This document shows, in pieces, positions 1-5,300 of a DNA stretch of 19,008 nucleotides. The notes under the pieces were generated by a model. It was given only the letters and a program-made list of their open reading frames with translations. It did no database searches and was not told the origin of the DNA. Each line of letters opens with the position of its first letter. The stretch's first letter is position 1. The stretch spans positions 1-19,008 of the forward strand of contig CAJTOM010000051.1 of the NCBI GenBank assembly GCA_910577915.1. The letters run 5' to 3'. Both the position numbers and the translations under genes were made by a program. Source of the stretch: an uncultured Oscillospiraceae bacterium (lineage in GTDB: Bacteria > Bacillota > Clostridia > Oscillospirales > Oscillospiraceae).

Positions 1-308
1 CCGTGCCGCCGGTGCCCTCCGCACACCTCGCCTTTCCGGACGAACTGGAGGCCGCCGTCCGCTTCGACCCCGCCGTCCGCTGGCGGCTGGTGGATGAGTA
101 CGGCGCGGACAGCTTCACCCAGGCCCCGGACGGCAGCCTCCTCTTCCGCCGGAGCTTTCCGGGGACGGAGGCGCTGCTGCGGTGGGTGCTGACCTTCGGG
201 CCGCAGGCGGAGATTCTGGAGCCCGCCGCCCTGCGGGGGGAGATGGCCGCCCTGGCGCAAAAAATTTGGGAGAAATATGACAGCCAGTTGTCCCATTACG
301 AGGTGTAG
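1..308 (+). CDS. WYL-domain transcriptional regulator, C-terminal fragment (5' end outside window)
   Basis: An open frame runs in from the left edge (codons in phase with base 3) and stops at TAG 306-308; only the last 101 or so residues are present. The pattern of a conserved Phe-Asp-x-x-Val-Arg-Trp-Arg-Leu stretch, a DGSLLFRRSFPG strand, the aromatic LLRWVLTFG segment, an EILEPAALR strand and a final helix (AALAQKIWEKY) matches the C-terminal extension found after the WYL domain in YafY/DeoR-like HTH regulators. That family binds DNA with an N-terminal winged helix and senses ligands or nucleic acid through WYL. The DNA-binding part is not visible here. The next gene begins 35 nt downstream on the same strand, so this regulator may control or be co-transcribed with the small-gene cluster that follows. 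The valine-start at base 3 is only an internal GTG, not a real start. Confidence 0.8.
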   Translation, partial: VPPVPSAHLAFPDELEAAVRFDPAVRWRLVDEYGADSFTQAPDGSLLFRRSFPGTEALLRWVLTFGPQAEILEPAALRGEMAALAQKIWEKYDSQLSHYEV

Positions 309-343
309 AATCGGTGTAGACAACAACAGAGAGGAGTGAACGG

Positions 344-1092
344 ATGGAATTTCTGCGTGTCACCGGGGAGAATCTGGACCGGGAGCACATCTGCTGCGCC
401 CTGACCGGGGCGGACGCCGCCGGCAAGAAGGCCTGGCTGGCGGACCGGTTTGCCGACGGGCTGGTGTTCTGCAAGGGGGATGCCCGCGGGAAGTGCTTTG
501 TGGAGTACCTTCCCGGCGAGAAGGCCTGGGCCCCGGTGGAGGCGGAGGGCCTGCTGTGGATCAACTGCCTGTGGGTGTCCGGCCAGCTGGCGGGCCAGGG
601 CAACGCCGGGCAGCTGCTGGAGCGCTGCGAGCAGGACGCCTTGGACCAGGGCCGGGGCGGCCTGGCCATCCTGTCTGCGGACAAAAAGCGCCCCTATCTG
701 GCGGACCCCCGGTTCCTGACCCACATGGGCTTTACGGAGGCGGACCGGGCGGGGTACTTCCGCCTGTACTGGCGGCCCCTGGACGGGGCGGCCCGGCCGC
801 CCCGGTTCCGGAACTGCGCCAGGTCCCAGCGGACAGACTGTGAAGGTCTTATCCTTTACTATACCTGCCAGTGCCCCTTTGCCGCCAAATACGCCCCCCT
901 GGCGGAGCGGCTGGCGGCGGCGCGGGGCGTTCCCCTGCGGGCCCTGCGGTTGGAGACCATGGAGCAGGCCCAGGCCGCCCCCTCGCCCTTCACCGCCTAC
1001 GGCCTCTTCTGGCGGGGCGCCTTTGTTACCCACGAAATTAGTCGGAGAAAAAGCTGGACAAGCTCCTGGCGGAGCTGGAAAAGGAGGATTGA
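344..1092 (+). CDS. YoaP-like GNAT N-acetyltransferase, frameshifted near the 3' end
   Basis: ATG 344 follows a GAGGAG ribosome site. The N-terminal half (about residues 1-145) reads as a GNAT acetyl-CoA-dependent acetyltransferase: a beta-strand, then GQLAGQGNAGQLL, which fits the acetyl-CoA pyrophosphate loop, and a late HMGF motif. The second half (about 160-245) carries YYTCQCPF and GLFWRGAFVTHEI, which I recognise as the YoaP-like C-terminal domain; substrate unknown. After His-Glu-Ile (near 1039) the frame goes wrong: the expected tail EKKLDKLLAELEKED lies in the -1 frame from 1045 and ends at TGA 1090-1092. As sequenced, the frame instead runs on into the next gene, giving a 337-residue fusion ending at 1357. 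The ancestral stop is supported by the junction TGA-C-ATG, identical to that between the next two genes. Possibilities are a real one-base deletion, a base-call error, or recoding at the five-A run 1048-1052. Confidence 0.75.
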
Positions 1093-1093
1093 C

Positions 1094-1357
1094 ATGGTGG
1101 AATCCAGATGCGGACTGCTGTGCAGTCAGTGCGCCTATCGCGAGAGCACGGACTGCGCCGGGTGCGTACAGATCGAGAAGCCCTTCTGGGGCGAGAGCTG
1201 CCCGGTGAAGAGCTGCTGTGAGGAGCGGGGGCTGTCCCACTGCGGCCAGTGCCCGTCCATGCCCTGCCGGCTGCTCACCCAGTTCGCCTGCGACCCCCAG
1301 CAGGGGGACGGCGGCGCGCGGATCGAGCAGTGCCGGAAGTGGCGGGAGGAGGCGTGA
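1094..1357 (+). CDS. DUF3795-type cysteine-rich protein
   Basis: ATG 1094 sits 6 nt after a strong AAGGAGG site (1081-1087) and one base after the ancestral stop of the acetyltransferase, so it has its own translation signals although it is also in frame with the upstream ORF. The 87-residue product holds 13 cysteines (residues 6, 10, 13, 21, 24, 36, 41, 42, 50, 53, 58, 66, 80), with the opening CGLLCSQCAYR, a C-x2-C pair at 21/24 and HCGQCPSMPC at 49-58. That opening and spacing are typical of DUF3795 proteins, small cytosolic proteins of unknown role thought to bind zinc or an iron-sulfur centre. No signal peptide or membrane segment is seen. Metal binding is inference. The gene is translationally coupled on both sides (1-nt gaps). 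Confidence 0.8.
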   Translation: MVESRCGLLCSQCAYRESTDCAGCVQIEKPFWGESCPVKSCCEERGLSHCGQCPSMPCRLLTQFACDPQQGDGGARIEQCRKWREEA

Positions 1358-1358
1358 C

Positions 1359-1688
1359 ATGGCGTCCAGCCTGAGCTATGTGGCGTTCGTCATGGAGCAG
1401 CTGTCCGGGGCCGGGGCGATCTCCTTCCGGCGGATGTTCGGGGAGTACGGCCTGTACTGCGGCGGGAAATACTTCGCCTGCGTCTGCGGCGACCGGCTGC
1501 TGGTGAAGATCACCCCGGCGGGGGAGGCGCTGCTGCCGGACTGCCCCAGGGGCATCCCCTACGAGGGCGGCGGGGAGATGCTGCTGCCGGACGTGGAGGA
1601 CCGGGAGACGCTGACGGAGCTGGCCCGTGTGACCTGTGCGGCCCTGCCCGCCAAAAAGCCCCGGAAAAAGCCGGAGAGAAAGGAGTGA
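1359..1688 (+). CDS. TfoX N-terminal-domain protein
   Basis: ATG 1359 lies one base after the preceding TGA, with a GGAGGAGG-like site just before it; a longer frame upstream (from 1218) is out of register with DUF3795 and is rejected. The 109-residue product matches the TfoX_N fold throughout: an N-terminal helix (YVAFVMEQLSGAG), the signature FRRMFGEYGLYCGGKYFA, a central strand with DRLLVKITPAG, and a final helix (LTELARVTCAALP) before a lysine/arginine-rich tail ending KKPRKKPERKE. In gammaproteobacteria the domain is part of the competence regulator TfoX/Sxy, but stand-alone versions of about 100-120 residues in Bacillota have no established function. The basic tail could aid nucleic-acid contact (inference). 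It is sandwiched between DUF3795 and a GyrI-like gene in one likely operon. Confidence 0.85.
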   Translation: MASSLSYVAFVMEQLSGAGAISFRRMFGEYGLYCGGKYFACVCGDRLLVKITPAGEALLPDCPRGIPYEGGGEMLLPDVEDRETLTELARVTCAALPAKKPRKKPERKE

Positions 1689-1693
1689 CCTCT

Positions 1694-2344
1694 GTGGAGA
1701 AAATCGACTACAAGAAGACAGAGAAGCACCTGTACATACCCAAGCAGCCAGCCATTGTGGAGGTGCCGGAGATGGTTTTTTTCGCTGTGGACGGCCGCGG
1801 GGACCCCAACACCGCCCCCGCCTACGCCGCCGCCATGGAGATTCTGTACGGCCTTAGCTTCACGGTAAAGATGAGCAAAATGGGCGGAGAGGAGCCAGAG
1901 GGCTACTTCGAGTACGTGGTGCCGCCCCTGGAGGGCCTGTGGTGGACCGATGACCCCGCCTTTGACGGCCGGGCCCCGGCGGACAAGAGCCTTTTTTACT
2001 GGACCTCCCTGATCCGCCAGCCGGATTTCGTCACCGAGGAGGTGTTCTCCTGGGCTCTGGAGAAGCTGGCCCGCAAGAAGCCGGAGCTGGATCTGAGCGG
2101 CGCACGGTTCTGGCGCTGGCGGGAGGGGCTGTGCGCCCACATCCTCCATGTGGGACCCTACGACGCCGAGCCCGCCTCTATTGACAGGCTTTCTGCCTTT
2201 ACAGCAGAACAGGGCTGCGCCCCGGATTTCACCCCGGAGCGCCGCCACCACGAGATCTACCTGGGCGACCCCCGCCGGACCGCCCCCCAGCGCCTGAAGA
2301 CGCTCATCCGCCATCCGGTGCGGAAAATTCACACGTTTTCCTGA
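1694..2344 (+). CDS. GyrI-like small-molecule-binding protein
   Basis: I chose GTG 1694 because AGGAG (1681-1685) lies 8 nt upstream of it; the more upstream in-frame GTG at 1685 would overlap that site and the tfoX-like stop. The 216-residue product begins MEKIDYKKTEKHLY, typical of stand-alone GyrI-like proteins (COG4832 type). Other matching features are VEVPEMVFFAVDGRGDPN near the start, YFEYVVPPLEGLWW mid-protein, and a late HILHVGPYDAEPASI strand with RRHHEIYLGDPRR near the C-terminus. The fold is the SOUL/GyrI beta-alpha barrel used by BmrR-type regulators to bind hydrophobic cations; here there is no DNA-binding domain, so it is probably a cytosolic ligand-binding or hydrolase-like protein. 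Ligand unknown. It is the last gene of the cluster before an intergenic region of over 600 bp. Confidence 0.85.
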   Translation: MEKIDYKKTEKHLYIPKQPAIVEVPEMVFFAVDGRGDPNTAPAYAAAMEILYGLSFTVKMSKMGGEEPEGYFEYVVPPLEGLWWTDDPAFDGRAPADKSLFYWTSLIRQPDFVTEEVFSWALEKLARKKPELDLSGARFWRWREGLCAHILHVGPYDAEPASIDRLSAFTAEQGCAPDFTPERRHHEIYLGDPRRTAPQRLKTLIRHPVRKIHTFS

Positions 2345-2388
2345 AAATGTGCATCAAAACGAGCTGTACATTCAAACCAAAAACCATA

Positions 2389-2434
2389 GCGGCCCCCAAA
2401 TTTCTGCCGGATAACACTGCTCTTGGGGCGCCGC
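2389..2434. other. Stem-loop downstream of the small-gene cluster
   Basis: GCGGCCCCCAA (2389-2399) pairs with TTGGGGCGCCGC (2423-2434), an 11-bp stem with one bulged C and a 23-nt loop. It begins 45 nt after the GyrI-like stop codon. There is no T-run after either arm, so it is not a classical intrinsic terminator, but it could protect the 3' end of the upstream mRNA. The surrounding 2345-2488 shows no coding potential. Confidence 0.4.
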
Positions 2435-2488
2435 GTCAATAACAACTTGTATGATTTTGTAAAATTCTACAGATCGGAATCGCATTTT

Positions 2489-2503
2489 GTCCTATAATAG
2501 GAC
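2489..2503 (+). promoter_or_regulatory. Perfect 15-bp palindrome containing TATAAT
   Basis: GTCCTAT-A-ATAGGAC is a perfect inverted repeat, and its centre holds a consensus TATAAT -10 box (2493-2498) for the plus strand. The expected start point falls at about 2505, right before the hairpin at 2506. No convincing -35 hexamer is found 16-18 nt upstream, so a promoter would need an activator; the dyad could equally be a protein-binding site. Confidence 0.35.
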
Positions 2504-2505
2504 GG

Positions 2506-2541
2506 AGAGGCCCCCGGCGCATGTATGCGCCGGGGGCCTCT
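2506..2541. other. Near-perfect long hairpin, 17-bp stem
   Basis: AGAGGCCCCCGGCGCAT (2506-2522) and ATGCGCCGGGGGCCTCT (2525-2541) are exact reverse complements separated by two bases. The GC-rich stem stands out in AT-rich surroundings. Only weak T content follows on either side (GATCTT on plus), so it may be a 3'-end stabiliser, a weak bidirectional terminator, or the 5' hairpin of a small RNA made from the TATAAT at 2493. Confidence 0.5.
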
Positions 2542-2576
2542 GATCTTAGGTGCGCGCTGTTTTGAAATCACGTAAT

Positions 2577-2607
2577 AAAAAGAAAAAACCCACGCCCGCA
2601 AGCGTGG
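2577..2607 (-). terminator. Rho-independent terminator of the minus-strand micro-gene
   Basis: Read on the minus strand, CCACGC (2607-2602), loop TTGCGG, GCGTGG (2595-2590) is followed by G, six Ts, C and five Ts (2588-2577). This is a textbook intrinsic terminator, 28 nt after the stop codon of the small ORF at 2636-2728. Confidence 0.75.
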
Positions 2608-2635
2608 ACTGCCATCTCTTCATGCTGCCGTGGGC

Positions 2636-2728
2636 TTACCGCCCGCTGACGACCGTCGTGTCGCACTCACCGTAGATCATGTCGTCGATGTCGACACCGG
2701 TGAACTGGTTTGTCATGCCTGCTCTCAC
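2636..2728 (-). CDS. Orphan micro-gene encoding a 26-30 residue acidic peptide
   Basis: I do not recognise this product. On the minus strand an ORF runs from GTG 2728 (30 residues) or in-frame ATG 2716 (26 residues) to TAA 2638-2636. AAGGAAAGGA (2739-2730) is a good ribosome site: its first AAGGA is 6 nt from GTG 2728, its second about 13 nt from ATG 2716, so the GTG is slightly favoured although ATG gives a more usual start. The peptide (MTNQFTGVDIDDMIYGECD then TTVVSGR) is acidic, has one cysteine, and no membrane segment or signal peptide. Nearly every codon ends in G or C, like real genes here and unlike the AT-rich flanks. A promoter with a 17-nt spacer lies just upstream and an intrinsic terminator just downstream. 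It may be a signalling peptide, a small regulator or a precursor peptide, but no modification or export gene is adjacent. It could also be a regulatory RNA carrying a short ORF. Confidence 0.6.
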   Translation of the reverse strand: MRAGMTNQFTGVDIDDMIYGECDTTVVSGR

Positions 2729-2753
2729 ATCCTTTCCTTCAGTTTTCTGCCTT

Positions 2754-2782
2754 ATTGTAGCACATCAGTTTGCAAAAAACAA
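2754..2782 (-). promoter_or_regulatory. Sigma-A promoter of the micro-gene
   Basis: Minus strand: TTGTTT (2782-2777), 17-nt spacer, then TACAAT (2759-2754) preceded by TGC, an extended -10. The predicted start is about 2747, giving a short leader of roughly 19 nt before GTG 2728. It points away from the citrate synthase promoter. Confidence 0.7.
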
Positions 2783-2827
2783 CAAGAAATTTTTTACAAT
2801 TACTGTGCCCTGCCACTTTGACGGGCG

Positions 2828-2857
2828 ATTATGCATTACAATTATCCTTATTATGCA
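2828..2857. repeat. Direct repeat ATTATGCA, 22-bp period
   Basis: ATTATGCA occurs at 2828-2835 and again at 2850-2857, start to start 22 bp, about two helical turns. It lies between the two divergent promoters and 41 bp upstream of the citrate synthase -35 box, a position suited to a regulator binding on one face of the helix. No regulator can be named from the sequence. Confidence 0.35.
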
Positions 2858-2897
2858 AAATAAAAATTTTAACCTCAATTATTTGGCAAATTCCCCA

Positions 2898-2926
2898 TTG
2901 AAAATGAAAGTTAATTATGTTATACT
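2898..2926 (+). promoter_or_regulatory. Sigma-A promoter of citrate synthase
   Basis: TTGAAA (2898-2903), a 17-nt spacer and TATACT (2921-2926) form a near-consensus promoter. The predicted start, about 2933, leaves a leader of roughly 40 nt before ATG 2972, with no obvious riboswitch. Confidence 0.8.
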
Positions 2927-2971
2927 TGCAAAAACAAGTGGCAGAAGCCGCCGGTGAAAGGAGCGCCCGCT

Positions 2972-4348
2972 ATGATTTGGAAGGAGATTCGCGAGAACGC
3001 CTACTGTGAAATCACCCCCGCCATTATGGCCCTGAAGGAGCAATGGGAGAAGGAGAACTACATCGACCCCCAGCTGTACAAGGACTACAACGTCAAGCGC
3101 GGCCTCCGGAACGAGGACGGGCGGGGCGTGCTGACGGGGCTGACCCGCGTGGCAGAGATTCAGTCCTACACCGTCACGGAGGACGAGCACATCCGGCCCG
3201 CCGACGGCGTGCTCTACTACCGGGGCATCGACTGCCGGGAGGTGGTGCGGGGCTCCGAGAGCCGGGGGCGGTACGCCTTCGAGGAGACGGCCTACCTGCT
3301 GCTGTTCGGACAGCTGCCGGACCAGGCCCAGCTGGACGCCTTCTGCGATCAGCTGGCCTCCTACCGCACGCTGCCCACCAACTTCTTCCGGGACATCATT
3401 ATGAAGGCCCCGCCTCAGGACCTGATGAACACCATGCAGCGGGCCGTCCTAACCCTGGCCTGCTACGACGACAAGCCCAACGACATCGGCCTGGAAAACG
3501 TGCTGCGCCAGTCCCTCCAGCTGCTCAGCAACATGCCGGTGCTGGCCATCTATGCCTACCAGGCCTGGCGCTACACCCAGGGGGAGAGCCTTTTCATCCA
3601 TGTGCCCCAGCCCGAGCTGTCCACGGCGGAGAACTTCCTCCGGATGCTCCGGGAGGACCGCAGCTACACGGAGCTGGAGGCCCGGGTGCTGGATGTGGCC
3701 CTGGTGCTCCACGCGGACCACGGCGGCGGCAACAACTCCACCTTCACCAACCACGTTGTCACCTCCTCCGGGACGGACACCTACTCGGCCATCGCCGCCG
3801 CCATGGCCTCCCTGAAGGGCCCCCGCCACGGCGGCGCCAACAGCAAGGTCATGGCCATGATGTCCGACATCAAGGCCCACGTCCCCGACTGGCGCAGCCA
3901 GGAGCAGGTGGCGGACTACCTGACGCGGATCCTGGATAAGGAGGCCTTCGACGGCAGCGGCCTCATCTACGGCCTGGGCCACGCGGTGTACACCCGCAGC
4001 GACCCCCGGTGCGAGGTGTTCCGCTACTACGTCAAGCGCCTGGCGGCGGAGAAGGGCCGGGATCTGGACCTGGCCCTCTACGAGAACGTGGAGCGGGAGG
4101 GCAAGCGCCTTCTCACCGCCCGCCAGGGCCGGGAGGCCATCTCCACCAACATTGACTTTTACAGCGGCCTGGTCTACGAGATGCTGGGCCTGCCCCAGGA
4201 GCTGTATACGCCCCTGTTCGCCGTGGCCCGCATCTCCGGCTGGAGCGCCCACCGGATGGAGGAGCTGAGCGGCGGCGGCAAGCTGATCCGCCCCCGGTAC
4301 GAGTGCGTAGAGGGCAAGCGCCCCTACATCCCCATGGAGGAGCGGTGA
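2972..4348 (+). CDS. gltA: Citrate synthase
   Basis: Condenses oxaloacetate and acetyl-CoA to citrate in the cytosol, the entry step of the (often incomplete) TCA branch that feeds glutamate synthesis in anaerobes. ATG 2972 is preceded by AAAGGAG with an 8-nt gap; the upstream in-frame GTG 2954 overlaps that site and is rejected. The product has 458 residues, usual for the clostridial form. The citrate synthase core is clear: HADHGGGNNSTFTNH with His250 as the first catalytic histidine, LKGPRHGGAN around 282-289, GLGHAVYTRSDPR with His337, and STNIDFYSG with Asp395. The N-terminal GVLYYRGIDCREVV strand is also typical. A good promoter precedes it and a terminator follows immediately, so it is probably monocistronic. 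A 2-methylcitrate synthase activity cannot be excluded from sequence alone, but no propionate (methylcitrate) genes are nearby. Confidence 0.95.
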   Translation: MIWKEIRENAYCEITPAIMALKEQWEKENYIDPQLYKDYNVKRGLRNEDGRGVLTGLTRVAEIQSYTVTEDEHIRPADGVLYYRGIDCREVVRGSESRGRYAFEETAYLLLFGQLPDQAQLDAFCDQLASYRTLPTNFFRDIIMKAPPQDLMNTMQRAVLTLACYDDKPNDIGLENVLRQSLQLLSNMPVLAIYAYQAWRYTQGESLFIHVPQPELSTAENFLRMLREDRSYTELEARVLDVALVLHADHGGGNNSTFTNHVVTSSGTDTYSAIAAAMASLKGPRHGGANSKVMAMMSDIKAHVPDWRSQEQVADYLTRILDKEAFDGSGLIYGLGHAVYTRSDPRCEVFRYYVKRLAAEKGRDLDLALYENVEREGKRLLTARQGREAISTNIDFYSGLVYEMLGLPQELYTPLFAVARISGWSAHRMEELSGGGKLIRPRYECVEGKRPYIPMEER

Positions 4349-4371
4349 TTCCCCGCATAGTATAAACTTAC

Positions 4372-4407
4372 GGCGGCGGGCTGTCCTCAGCCCGCCGCCT
4401 TCTTTTT
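4372..4407 (+). terminator. Intrinsic terminator of citrate synthase, embedded in the 3' end of noc
   Basis: GGCGGCGGGCTG (4372-4383), loop TCCT, CAGCCCGCCGCC (4388-4399), then TTCTTTTT. A perfect 12-bp stem 23 nt after the gltA stop. The right arm and T-run are the last codons of the convergent noc gene, whose TGA (4389-4387) straddles the loop and the right arm. The minus strand lacks a T-run, so termination is directional. Confidence 0.85.
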
Positions 4408-5199
4408 GGGAATCTGGATGGTGATGGTGATCTCGTCGTCGCTCTCCTGCTTGTCGCAGCGGGCGTCCACCCCGGCCCGGCGGATGGTCTCCATCCCCCG
4501 GTTGACGCTGTTGAGGAACAGGCGCACATCCTTGATGACGAACACCGGCTTCCGCCCGCCCCCCTTCGGCCGTTTCTGGAGCAGGGACTCTATGTATTCG
4601 TCGGAGGCGGCCACGTTCAGCCGCCGCTCCCCGATGTGGCGCAGGGCGGCGACCCTGGCCTCCTCGTCCTCCAGCCGCAGCAGGGCCCGGGCGTGGCGTT
4701 CCGTCAGCTCGAACTGGCGCAGCAGTTCCACACAGGCGGGGCTCAGCCGCAGCAGCCGCAGCTTGTTGGCCACCGCCGACTGGGACCGGCCCAGCCGCCG
4801 GGCGGCCTCCTCCTGGCTCATGCCGTAGGCGGAGATCAGCCGGGAGATCGCCGCGGCCTCCTCCATGTAGTGGAGGTCGCAGCGCTGCAGGTTCTCCACC
4901 AGGGCCAGCAGGGCGCTGTCCCGGGAGGAGGCCCGCACCAGGATGCAGGGCACCTTGTCCAGCCCCGCCAGCCCCGCGGCCCGCAGCCGCCGCTCCCCGG
5001 CCACCAGCACATAGCCGCCGGGGGTCTTCTGCACGGTGAGGGGCTGCAGGACCCCGTGCTGACGGATGGAGTCCGCCAGCTCCCGCATGGGCTGTTCGGC
5101 AAAATGCCGGCGGGGCTGGCGGGGGTTGGGGCTGATGCGGTCGATGGGCAGGTGGAAAATGCGGTTGGACTGGTAGCGCGCGGTCCTCTTTTGTTCCAT
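4387..5199 (-). CDS. noc: ParB-family nucleoid occlusion protein (Noc-like)
   Basis: ATG 5199 has GGAGGGGG 6 nt upstream. The 270-residue product has the ParB order: an N-terminal ParB/CTPase domain starting LPIDRISPNPRQPR (17-30), box GERRLRAA (68-75), box ENLQRCDLHYMEEA (102-115), a helix-turn-helix with SQEEAARRLGRSQSAVANKL (about 128-147), and a C-terminal dimerisation segment. The ENLQR-x-DLH-(hydrophobic)-EEA form and the C-terminal PVFVIKDVRLFLNSVNRGM followed by a closing ITITIQIPK strand resemble clostridial Noc more than Spo0J. Such proteins load onto a palindromic DNA site and, in Noc, protect the nucleoid from the division septum. No parA partner is adjacent and no parS-like site (a GTTTCACGTGAAAC type) was seen. 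The N-terminus (MEQKRTARYQSNRIF) is not an obvious amphipathic membrane anchor, so the membrane-binding step known for Bacillus Noc is uncertain. It follows trkH by 101 nt. Confidence 0.85.
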   Translation of the reverse strand: MEQKRTARYQSNRIFHLPIDRISPNPRQPRRHFAEQPMRELADSIRQHGVLQPLTVQKTPGGYVLVAGERRLRAAGLAGLDKVPCILVRASSRDSALLALVENLQRCDLHYMEEAAAISRLISAYGMSQEEAARRLGRSQSAVANKLRLLRLSPACVELLRQFELTERHARALLRLEDEEARVAALRHIGERRLNVAASDEYIESLLQKRPKGGGRKPVFVIKDVRLFLNSVNRGMETIRRAGVDARCDKQESDDEITITIQIPKKKAAG

Positions 5200-5204
5200 A
5201 AAAA

Positions 5205-5277
5205 TCCCCCTCCGCAGTGTTTACTCCATTTTACGGCTTGTCCGCCAAAAATGGGATCAAATCCTGTCGGAGGGGGA
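5205..5277 (-). promoter_or_regulatory. Structured noc leader that can sequester its ribosome site
   Basis: On the minus strand TCCCCCTCCG (5277-5268) is the exact complement of CGGAGGGGGA (5214-5205), which contains the noc ribosome site, and the second arm is followed by TTTTT and the start codon. Inside the 53-nt loop lies another inverted repeat, CCATTTT/AAAATGG with inner GGC/GCC (5254-5226). The arrangement could block translation or act as a terminator. A promoter upstream of 5277 was not identified; read-through from trkH would be enough. Confidence 0.45.
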
Positions 5278-5300
5278 AATTTACTTTTTCGGAGGCGCGC

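Noticed and set aside
1040..1060. Programmed -1 frameshifting at the A5 run
   Set aside because: Not called as a feature: there is no proper X-XXY-YYZ heptamer in the zero frame (AGA AAA AGC) and no obvious stimulatory hairpin; mutation or base-call error is simpler.
296..1360. 354-codon minus-strand open frame across the GNAT and DUF3795 genes
   Set aside because: No recognisable domain or ribosome site, Pro/Gly/Ala/Leu-rich; the plus strand carries the GNAT, YoaP-like and DUF3795 motifs.
2630..2957. Two plus-strand open frames of 63 and 92 codons across the micro-gene and gltA leader
   Set aside because: They run through two promoters and AT-rich non-coding DNA, have no ribosome site, and the longer one ends at the gltA ribosome site.
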